From contig DCDB01000274.1 of assembly GCA_002316215.1 (NCBI GenBank), forward strand, positions 1-29,120: 29,120 bases of DNA, given 5' to 3'. The translations under genes were made by a program, and so were the position numbers. Every line of letters begins with the position of its first letter. Within the stretch, counting starts at the first letter, position 1. Positions 8,726-14,833 of the stretch are shown here, piece after piece. Under the pieces are notes generated by a model, which was given only the letters and a program-made list of their open reading frames with translations, made no database searches and was not told where the DNA came from. This DNA is from Lachnospiraceae bacterium UBA1066 (GTDB lineage: Bacteria > Bacillota > Clostridia > Lachnospirales > Lachnospiraceae).

Positions 8726-8956
8726 TCAGATATCAGGCTCATTAAAAATTGACCCTTTCACTGTCAAACAGCCCCTTACATTTCCGGAGGATTTATATCC
8801 CAAATCCATTCTGGCAGCAAGCACCTCCCAAACGACGTACCCATTGTGAGAATGCTTTGAAGCAACAAGCAACGGCTGCTCCTGATTATTTTCTTTGTAA
8901 AAACTGATGGCATTGCGGTCTTTAAGTAAATGCTGCGGATCACCATTTAATCTCAT
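8726..8956 (-). CDS. Hypothetical 76-aa protein or gene remnant
   Basis: I do not recognise this protein. The frame is soluble-looking, with VVWEVLAARMDLGYKSSGN in its second half and CLTVKG near the end. The ATG chosen lacks a clear ribosome site, and the frame extends upstream to a TTG at 9004 through a short Cys-rich hydrophobic stretch, so the 5' end may be damaged. The argument for a real gene is the terminator-like hairpin 17 bp after its stop. It may be the 3' remnant of a larger gene. Confidence 0.35.
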   Translation of the reverse strand: MRLNGDPQHLLKDRNAISFYKENNQEQPLLVASKHSHNGYVVWEVLAARMDLGYKSSGNVRGCLTVKGSIFNEPDI

Positions 8957-9097
8957 TTTTGCTTTTCGGCATATAACCAGGCACAGCAAACATACCCACC
9001 GCAAAAATAAAAATATAAAACCATATGCGAGACTCCGTCAAGGATGCAGTAACACAGCTGCTGCGATTCAACCATTTATGGCGAAAATCATCTGAAA

Positions 9098-9160
9098 GCG
9101 AAACGTAAATTGGCAAAAGCGATGCGTAAGTTGACCATAACGATGCGTAAATTGACCTGT
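9098..9160 (+). repeat. Three tandem 21-bp repeats upstream of the peptide promoter
   Basis: Three direct repeats of exactly 21 bp (9098-9118, 9119-9139, 9140-9160) share the core [AG]CGA-N2-CGTAA-N-TTG. The CGTAA cores start at 9104, 9125 and 9146, two helical turns apart, and the last unit runs into the -35 box of the peptide gene. Direct repeats with about 21-bp spacing next to a -35 are typical of LytTR-type response regulators that control bacteriocin genes; the family assignment is inference. Confidence 0.75.
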
Positions 9161-9180
9161 AGCTTATGGTATGCTATAAT
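9152..9180 (+). promoter_or_regulatory. SigA-type promoter of peptide gene copy 1
   Basis: TTGACC at 9152-9157 and TATAAT at 9175-9180 are separated by 17 bp, and a TG precedes the -10 (extended -10). The same promoter, with one changed base in the spacer, stands at 27576-27604. The predicted 5' leader to the ATG is about 95 nt. Confidence 0.9.
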
Positions 9181-9280
9181 CAATTCATAAAAAACAGATG
9201 TCGCAGGTATCGGGGAATGCGCCGATTGATGCGAAGCTGTCTTTCCTAAGGTACAGGCTGCAAAAGAAGGAGGACGGGAC

Positions 9281-9484
9281 ATGAGTCTTGAAAATGAAAA
9301 AAAAGACAGTCTTGAGAAGCTTACAGGTGCAGAACTTGCGGATGAAGATTTGGAAAATGTATCCGGAGGCACGATGGCGGTCAAACGCTCTTTTGCAACC
9401 GGAGTTGGCCATTGCAACATACCTGGCGGATCCATCAGATCCCAAAGCGCCAACAGCCGCAGGAATGATCACTCTCCGATTTGA
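9281..9484 (+). CDS. Double-glycine leader peptide (RiPP/bacteriocin-like precursor), copy 1
   Basis: 67-residue precursor-like peptide. The 30-residue acidic leader ends in ELADEDLENVSGG, the classical double-glycine signal cut and exported by C39-peptidase ABC transporters; hydrophobic residues at the usual Leu/Val positions support this. The predicted core after Gly30 is 37 residues, basic and Ser-rich, with a single Cys in ATGVGHC. Translation is well supported: AAGGAGG lies 7 nt before the ATG, behind a near-consensus promoter. Compared with copy 2 the stop codon has become AGG, adding seven residues (RNDHSPI), and the new TGA lies in the start of an adjacent dispersed repeat. No modification enzyme, protease/transporter or immunity gene is nearby, so it is an orphan. 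It could be a signalling peptide, a bacteriocin or a substrate for enzymes encoded elsewhere. Confidence 0.82.
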   Translation: MSLENEKKDSLEKLTGAELADEDLENVSGGTMAVKRSFATGVGHCNIPGGSIRSQSANSRRNDHSPI

Positions 9485-9539
9485 TTGTAGCAGAGACGGC
9501 TTTTCCAGGGATATCTGTAATTCGTGATTCATTGCAGAG
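9477..9539. repeat. Dispersed ~62-bp repeat, copy B
   Basis: Near-identical to 2887-2949. The internal hairpin is preserved as CTGTAAT-N9-ATTGCAG, where the A-to-G change still allows a G-U pair. In this copy TCCGATT (9475-9481) and AATCGGA (9540-9546) could close a larger stem, but that outer pairing is absent in copy A. It begins at the point where the similarity between the two peptide-gene units stops. Confidence 0.7.
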
Positions 9540-9647
9540 AATCGGAACAATAATTAATATTCTATGTCGTATTGCAACTCCCTTAAAATCGATAATAACA
9601 TATTTATTCTCTATAGACACTGGTAAACTTGCCATATACCTTCGGTT

Positions 9648-10779
9648 TCATGTCATTTTCTTCTTCTCTCCTGTTCCTTCTTCGATGACTTTTATTCCTT
9701 CCGGTACTTCAAGACTTATAGAAACCTTTCCTTTTTCCCTGGAAGCAGAAAAATGTATAAGTCCTCTGGATGTCGGAAAACTTCCGAAAAGATTATCCAG
9801 TCTTCCGAGCCATGGCATGACTGTGTATTTCCCAGGTTCACCCGGAACCTGATGCATGCCTGCATAACAATGAAAAAGCTCATAAATCGGAAGTGCGGAC
9901 CAGCCATGGCACTCGCTTCGTGAATGAACCGGAGTTTCAGGTACTGTGGTACAGTGTTCTTCCGTCAGATCAATAAAAAGCTGCAGCTGCCTCTCCGTCA
10001 GTTCATAGCAGCCTGTTTTTTCGCAGGCGCGGAAAAATTCGAAACTGGTTGAAAAGGTACACTTCAGGACATCTTCGCTCTCCACGCTGTTTCTAAGCGC
10101 TGTTACAGCTTCATTTCCAGAAATTGCACCGGCAAGAACAGCCCAGCTCTGCGTTCCCTGGTAAAATTCCGGATAAGACGGCCCCTCGCGGAACATTCCT
10201 CTTATTCCATCAAAGCAATACTTTCTGACTGCCTGAAGTAAAGTCTCTTTCTGCACACGATATTCTTTTGCTTCGGCCTGGAATCCCGCCAGCTCGCCGA
10301 TTCGTGCCGTATCCTCAAGAGCACAGGCCAGCATCAGGCTCATAACCGTTGAAGGGCCTTTTTTCAATGCGCCGGGCTGACCGCTGTTTTCGTTCCATGC
10401 ACTCTGCCAGTCGACAAAGTCCCAGAATCCTGTAGCCCCCAGAAGACCTGTATTTGTGTCAATGCAACGCCGGAAAGCTTCGAGAATTGTGCGGCAGTCA
10501 AAATAATAACGGCGGAGGATTTTAATATCTCCGGTATGTTCCCAGTATTCAAGCAGCATACAAATCTTCGAGTGCCTTGTGAGAAAGAGCCGTATCATTT
10601 GAAATCGTATAAGTAAAAAGCGCCTGCAGACGGGTATCCATCGGATATTGCATCTGTTCATAATAGGGACAGTCCATATAGGCGTCTGTCATACAATTCT
10701 GCAGGGTTCGCAGGCAGATCTCATAAAGCTGCCCCACCCATGGCGTACAGGAGGAAATCTTCTCCTCTTTTAATCGTTG
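9648..10779 (-). pseudogene. GH78 alpha-L-rhamnosidase remnant
   Basis: The upstream part (about 10779-10560) reads SSCTPWVGQLYEIC, then CMTDAYMDCPYYEQMQYPMD, the conserved start of the GH78 (alpha/alpha)6 barrel with the CPYYEQ catalytic Glu. It then shifts frame and continues as LLEYWEHTGDIKILRRYYFD, through FWDFVDW and SECHGWSALPIYELFHCYAG (second conserved Glu) to an intact C-terminus with FGSFPTSRGLIHFS. The segment that normally links the two (a PDG...IPGFSLYW-type stretch) is missing, so this is a frame-disrupting internal deletion. Everything N-terminal to the barrel is lost, and a stop precedes the remaining frame. A functional enzyme is unlikely; an intact relative would have roughly 700-900 residues. 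Confidence 0.85.
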
Positions 10780-10788
10780 CTAAAAGCT

Positions 10789-11045
10789 TTAGCTCAACAC
10801 CTTTTGTGCCTCAATTTCAACTGTAATCCTTATAATTTGTTCCGTCAGCCGCGCTTCTGCCTGACTTCGTCCAGAATGGATCCTAAGCTTCCGCGAAGAT
10901 ATCTTTCCTCAATCTTTGGCCATGCGCTGCCAAAAGCAAGCAGTTCTCCTCCCGCCACTGTGCGCAGCATCATTCAGCTAAGATTTCATTCTTTTGGGAG
11001 AGACTGCTTTTTACTGTCAGGATACTGCCTGAATCATTGAATATA
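10789..11045 (-). pseudogene. GH2-type glycosidase C-terminal remnant
   Basis: A minus-strand fragment reads GSILTVKSSLS, then GGELLAFGSAWPKIEERY, the Gly-Glu-Leu-Leu-x-Phe-Gly-Ser-Ala signature of the C-terminal beta-sandwich of GH2 beta-galactosidase-type enzymes. After one frame change it continues as GRSQAEARLTEQIIRITVEI, the usual last strands. Stops interrupt the fragment and no catalytic domain is present. It is wedged between the GH78 and isomerase remnants. Assignment is by motif memory and moderately sure. Confidence 0.6.
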
Positions 11046-11050
11046 TCGCA

Positions 11051-11383
11051 TCACATTGCAATCTTCAGCAGATATGGGACTGCAGCATCAAAGTATCCGG
11101 GCAGAAGGTCAAGCATAGAAATGTGTGCGCCGATAACTTCAAATCCCATTTCTCTGACCCCTGCTATCTTCTCGTGTGCTTCCGATCCTAACCAGAAGGC
11201 CTGCTCAAATCCACTTTTCTTCAGCCCTGCAATCACCTGTTCTTTCGGAATATTGTACGCTTCATCCGCGATGATGCATGGCTCAACAGTTGTATAACCT
11301 ATCGTTCTAAGTGATTGAAATGTTCCTGGGAAATCCTCGTGCAGACATGAGGCCAGGCCAAATGTATTTACACCAATCTTCAT
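11051..11383 (-). pseudogene. Sugar phosphate isomerase/epimerase, N-terminal fragment
   Basis: 110 residues starting MKIGVNTFGLASCL, matching the first strand and helices of the xylose-isomerase-like TIM barrel (AP-endonuclease-2 fold). They continue to GAHISMLDLLPGYFDAAVPY and then stop. Intact relatives are about 270-290 residues, so some 60 percent, including the metal-binding His/Glu/Asp residues, is missing. A good AAAGGAGT ribosome site stands 9 nt upstream, so the 5' end is the original one and the 3' part was lost by deletion into the GH2 remnant. It may still be translated but should be inactive. Confidence 0.8.
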
Positions 11384-11496
11384 GTTCTAATTACTCCTTT
11401 ATTATTGTATCAGGTTACGGTCGAATTGAAGAACTCCGTGCCTCCGGCACCGATGAAAATTATTATAATATTTTGCTGTTCCGCATCTTATCCTCG

Positions 11497-11514
11497 AAAC
11501 TAAAATTTCAGTTT
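11497..11514. promoter_or_regulatory. 18-bp near-perfect palindrome (candidate operator)
   Basis: AAACTAAAATTTCAGTTT has one mismatched pair around an AAATTT centre. It is about 115 bp upstream of the isomerase start, in its presumed promoter region. It could be a LacI-type operator left from the former sugar regulon; no regulator is identified. Confidence 0.35.
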
Positions 11515-11539
11515 TACACATTAACCCCAATCACTGGCT

Positions 11540-11558
11540 TGTACAGCATATCTGTACA
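11540..11558. promoter_or_regulatory. TGTACAG inverted repeat (candidate operator)
   Basis: TGTACAG-N5-CTGTACA is a perfect 7-bp inverted repeat, 26 bp from the neighbouring palindrome. It has operator-like geometry for a dimeric regulator (TGTAC-type half-sites are known for some GntR-family proteins). It has no T-run, so it is not a terminator. Inference only. Confidence 0.4.
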
Positions 11559-11583
11559 GACTGAATCAGTTGGATTAGTATAT

Positions 11584-12005
11584 TTATTTCATATGTATCA
11601 CGCCTGGATCAAACTTGCTGCAATCTGATACAGAAGTAAGGCACATGACATCTTTCAGTTCAACCGCCATATTCCTAAATCCATTGACAACACCATTTTT
11701 TCCTTCTACGCGAAGTGCCGGGACAAATGCATTTCCAACGCATACTGCATCTGCACCGAGAGCCAGTGCTTTGTATGCATCCATACCGGAGCTTATGCCG
11801 CAATCAACGAAAATCAGCATATCGCGGTCCACTGCTTTACGGATATCCTGAAGCAGCATTGCCGGCGGTACAGCGTATTTCATACGACCTCCATGATGAG
11901 ATACGACAATGGCATCTATACCGATTTCTTTACATACTAAAGCATCATGAACAGATAGAATTCCCTTTATGATAAATGGAAGGGCCGTAGCACGAGTCTT
12001 TTTTA
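11584..12005 (-). pseudogene. FMN-dependent alpha-hydroxy-acid dehydrogenase, C-terminal fragment
   Basis: From TALPFIIKGILSVHDAL onward this is the C-terminal half of the lactate oxidase / glycolate oxidase family. The FMN-binding Lys lies in IIKGIL, IVVSHHGGRM is present (catalytic His plus substrate Arg region), and IFVDCGISSGMDAYKALALG matches the phosphate-binding GI[RS]xGxD loop. The family is about 340-390 residues; only about 137 remain and the N-terminal half is replaced directly by the oxidoreductase remnant. The frame around GADAVCVGNAFVPAL is intact to the stop. It is not expected to fold into a complete barrel. Confidence 0.85.
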
Positions 12006-12365
12006 TCAAGTGTCATCAACCGGCTGGATACCGTATGAATGCGGTCATCCAGAAGATACTGTATGAGATCCATCTTATGTACGCCAAGATCTGCCATGGC
12101 ACCCATAGAAGCGATTTTTTTATCAAACTGTCTTTTTAGCCGCTTCAAGCATCCGCCTGCAGTCTTCAAGGTTCGTTGCCATCGGCTTCTCACATAAAAC
12201 ATGCTTACCGGCTTCCAATGCTTTGATAGTTATTTCCGCATGCACCTGATTCGAAGCGCAGACACTGACCGCATCAATAACGGGCTCTGCAAGCAGTTCA
12301 TCCAGGGAACCATATACCCTGCCGCCATACTTTTCTGACAGTTTTTGTGCACCGCTTTCCCGCGT
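12005..12365 (-). pseudogene. Gfo/Idh/MocA oxidoreductase remnant
   Basis: Two frames carry recognisable pieces. KLSEKYGGRVYGSLDELLAE, then VSVCASNQVHAEITIKALEA and GKHVLCEKPMA are the second half of the Rossmann domain with the family's catalytic-region Lys in EKP. In another frame, MGAMADLGVHKMDLIQYLLD is the GxxxDxGxHxxD region of the C-terminal domain. The start of the Rossmann fold (GxGxxG) is missing at about 12365, a middle section is deleted near 12130, and the 3' end is lost at about 12005. This indicates at least three deletions in one gene. Confidence 0.85.
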
Positions 12366-12369
12366 CTTG

Positions 12370-13035
12370 ATGAATGAAGCTGAGCTGCTCTCCTGTATTC
12401 GGAATGGACAAATTGACCCGGCACGGATCAACTGCCTGAAAGACAGCATTGAGCCTGCAGACTATACCGATGGAGATCCTCTTCAGAATGCAAAATATGC
12501 CCTGACTTCCTTTGCCTCAAGAGCATCCATGACAGCAATAGAAGCCGGTCTTCCGGTTCGGATCTCACGGACGATCGAGCTTCAGTTTATCCGCATGCTT
12601 TCCAAATGTCGGAAATTGACAGAAGTATCAGATCTTTTCTCCATGCTGCTGCTGGAATATGGTTCGAGAGTCCACCAGTGTAAAGAAAATCCGGAGCTTT
12701 CAGAAAGCACCCTTCTGGTTCAGGATTATGTCCGTTCCAATCTGACGAATCCGATCTCTCTTGCTGACCTTGCAAAAAGATTCGGTTATACGGAGTATTA
12801 TCTCTCCAGAAAATTCAATCAGGAGACCGGGGTCCGGATTTCAGACTACCTTAACGGGGAACGCATCGAATATGCAAAAAATCTCCTGCTGAATACAGAT
12901 GTATCCATACAGGAGATTTCACAGATTTTACAATATGGAAATTTCAGTTATTTCGGACAGCTCTTCCGGAAACTGACCGGACAGACGCCGCAGGAATACA
13001 GACAAAGTCCTAAGAAACCAGTGGAGAACAATTAA
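12370..13035 (+). pseudogene. AraC-family regulator lacking its N-terminal sensor part
   Basis: The 221-residue frame contains a complete C-terminal AraC DNA-binding domain: LADLAKRFGYTEYYLSRKF as first helix-turn-helix, then VSIQEISQILQYGNFSYFGQ and LFRKLTGQTPQEYR as the second. Before it lies the linker region common in clostridial members (DPLQNAKYALTSFASRASM). Full-length relatives are about 400 residues, so roughly the first 180 are missing. The ATG has no ribosome site and sits exactly where the divergent oxidoreductase remnant also ends, so one deletion removed both 5' ends. A residual DNA-binding protein is possible if it is translated. Confidence 0.75.
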
Positions 13036-13081
13036 CCTTTCGACCGAACAGCGGCTTGATCAAGTAAACAATTAACCTTTC
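13027..13081. repeat. 15-bp direct repeat across the convergent gene ends
   Basis: AACAATTAACCTTTC occurs at 13027-13041 and again at 13067-13081. The first copy supplies the TAA stop of the AraC remnant (plus strand); the second supplies the TAA stop of the second sortase (minus strand, read as GGTTAA). The spacer holds the 10-bp palindrome CTTGATCAAG. No terminator was recognised between the two genes. Confidence 0.7.
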
Positions 13082-13920
13082 TTTCTCAGCTTTCTCCGAT
13101 AATACGCAGGGATCAGAAGAACCATCAGAAAAATGGCAAAGACCGCGCCAATAATCAAAAGCCACGTCACACGCGCTTCGCCCGAAAAGGCTCTGACAGA
13201 TTTGGTATTATTTTCCTCTTCCGGTTCATAGGTTGTCCTGACGCCTCGAATAAGCAGCCGGTGTGAGTTAATCCCATAAGGAGTACACGTCACCAGCGTC
13301 ACACAATCAATGTCAGGAAATATGCCCAGCTGCGTTACATCTCCAGGAAGAACCGTCGAAATCTGATCTACCATATAGGCAAGAGTCCGCCCGAATACAT
13401 GCAGGTAAAATTTGTCGCCTGTTTTTAGCTGGTCCAGATCCGTAAACAATTTGGAAGTGGGCAATCCTCTGTGGCCAGTCAATACCGCATGCGTATTTTT
13501 TCCGCCGACGGGAAGAGAACTTCCTTCCATATGGCCGCACGCATTTGCAAGCGTATCCTCCGCGGTTCCGTGCCGGATCGGAATTGTGATGTCGATGCAT
13601 GGGATTGATAAGTAACCCATTATACCGTCTTCATCCAGCTCAGAAGAATATAGTCCGGACAGCTCCGAACTATATCCGCCAAATACCGTTCCGTTTTCTT
13701 CCCATAGCTTCCTGTTGAACTTTTCAGCTTCTTCTGTCACAGAATCTGCATCCGTGTCGGTCATGTCTCCGATCGTTTCCTGATAATTTTCTACCACACG
13801 GCTCTGATTTTTTTGATTCAAATATCCGGATATAAACGGATAGCAAAGAATCGCGATACCAAGCATCAGGACAGGAATTATGAGCAGCTTCAATTGACGA
13901 CGTTTTTTCTTTCCGCTCAT
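13072..13920 (-). CDS. Class C sortase (pilin polymerase) 2
   Basis: 282-residue membrane transpeptidase that links pilin subunits. An N-terminal membrane anchor spans about residues 11-30. The beta-barrel core has the catalytic triad His150 in LTGHRG, Cys212 in TLVTCTPYG and Arg221 in NSHRLLIRG. A second hydrophobic helix at about 245-275 with a basic tail (RRKLRKKG) is typical of pilus-specific class C enzymes. The ATG overlaps the TGA of the preceding sortase (ATGA), which fixes the start at MSGKKKRR and implies translational coupling; a longer frame to 14034 only re-reads the upstream gene. I did not find an obvious DP[WFY] lid motif. It is the last gene of the pilus cluster. Confidence 0.95.
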   Translation of the reverse strand: MSGKKKRRQLKLLIIPVLMLGIAILCYPFISGYLNQKNQSRVVENYQETIGDMTDTDADSVTEEAEKFNRKLWEENGTVFGGYSSELSGLYSSELDEDGIMGYLSIPCIDITIPIRHGTAEDTLANACGHMEGSSLPVGGKNTHAVLTGHRGLPTSKLFTDLDQLKTGDKFYLHVFGRTLAYMVDQISTVLPGDVTQLGIFPDIDCVTLVTCTPYGINSHRLLIRGVRTTYEPEEENNTKSVRAFSGEARVTWLLIIGAVFAIFLMVLLIPAYYRRKLRKKG

Positions 13921-14765
13921 GACTTGTTCCGGCCTTCCCTTTTCCGACGATAATGGCGCGGTACCAGAATCACAATCATAAGGGCGAGAACGGCTCCCAG
14001 GGCCAGGAGGCCAAATGAAACCCACTCTGTCCATGAAGTTTTCGCCAGTACGGTTGTGCTTTTTTCTTCTTCCGCGATATACGGAACCCGCCGGGCATGC
14101 ACCAGAAGCCGGTGGCTGTTGATTCCGTACGGCGTACAGGTGATTAACGTAATCCGATCCTCTCCTGGAACGACGTTCAGGCTCTGCGTTTCTTCCGGAA
14201 GTAAAGTCTCTATTTTGTCAACTTCATACGCCAGCGTGTCTCCCAGAACATGCAGATAAATTTGATCGCCGATACTCATTAGGTTCAAGTTGCTGAATAA
14301 GACAGAAGACGGCAGGCCGCGATGCCCGGTGAGGACGCAGTGCGTGTTTTCTCCCCCCACCGGAAGAGATGTGGATTCCAAATGGCCGGCCGCATTTTGA
14401 AGTACCTCGTCAGACGTTCCGTGCCGTATCGGCAGCGTTTCTCCGATCACGGGAATGTTGAGATAGCCCATGACGCCGTCGCCGTCGAAATCCAGTTCTT
14501 TCCAGTATAACTTGTCCAGAGATTCACCGATCGTACTGAATTTCCCGTTATTTTCTTCGTAGAGCTCCTGATTGAACTCCTCTGCGCTTTTCTTTGCCGC
14601 ATCAAGAGTTTCCCGGCCGCCTCTGCTTGCATTTTGGCGGTAGTTTTCCACAACGATACTCTGATTGTGATCATTAAGTTCTCTTGCAACGTAAGGGTAA
14701 AGGAGCACGGAGACACCAGCCAAAAAAAGTAAAAGAAGAATGATATCTTTCCATCTTTTTCGCAT
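13917..14765 (-). CDS. Class C sortase (pilin polymerase) 1
   Basis: 282 residues, the same length and architecture as its downstream neighbour: N-terminal transmembrane segment (about 9-26), sortase barrel with His148 (LTGHRG), Cys210 (TLITCTPYG) and Arg219 (NSHRLLVHA), then a C-terminal membrane helix (about 250-272) and basic end. TLPIRHGTSDEVLQNAAGHL and STSLPVGGENTH are class C hallmarks. The ribosome site is GGGAG, 5 nt before the ATG. It lies 68 bp after the major pilin gene, with a strong hairpin between. It probably recognises LPSTG signals of the major pilin and the giant adhesin; how the two sortases divide these substrates cannot be told from sequence. Confidence 0.95.
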   Translation of the reverse strand: MRKRWKDIILLLLFLAGVSVLLYPYVARELNDHNQSIVVENYRQNASRGGRETLDAAKKSAEEFNQELYEENNGKFSTIGESLDKLYWKELDFDGDGVMGYLNIPVIGETLPIRHGTSDEVLQNAAGHLESTSLPVGGENTHCVLTGHRGLPSSVLFSNLNLMSIGDQIYLHVLGDTLAYEVDKIETLLPEETQSLNVVPGEDRITLITCTPYGINSHRLLVHARRVPYIAEEEKSTTVLAKTSWTEWVSFGLLALGAVLALMIVILVPRHYRRKREGRNKS

Positions 14766-14789
14766 CGCATCTCCCTGCTTCTCTTGGTA

Positions 14790-14821
14790 TCGGCATCTCT
14801 CTTTCTCAAGAGAGACGCCGA
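14790..14821 (-). promoter_or_regulatory. Pilin-sortase intergenic hairpin with GAGA tetraloop
   Basis: On the minus strand TCGGCGTCTCTCTT-GAGA-AAGAGAGATGCCGA forms a 14-bp stem (one G-U pair) capped by a GNRA-type GAGA tetraloop. No T-run follows, so it is not a standard terminator. Its place directly between the pilin stop and the sortase ribosome site suggests an mRNA stabiliser or processing site that keeps pilin mRNA in excess over sortase mRNA. Confidence 0.75.
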
Positions 14822-14833
14822 CATAGAATCATT

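Larger units (their letters stand above)
9152..9484 (+). repeat. Duplicated peptide-gene unit, copy 1
   Basis: From the -35 to about the stop codon this segment aligns with 27576-27908. From the -35 to the ATG both copies are 129 nt long with 9 differences counted by eye and no indel. The similarity breaks down at about 9477-9484, where a different dispersed repeat begins. Confidence 0.9.

Noticed and set aside
13921..14034. Upstream start for the second sortase
   Set aside because: The extra codons only re-read the preceding sortase gene in another frame. The ATGA overlap gives a natural start at 13920.
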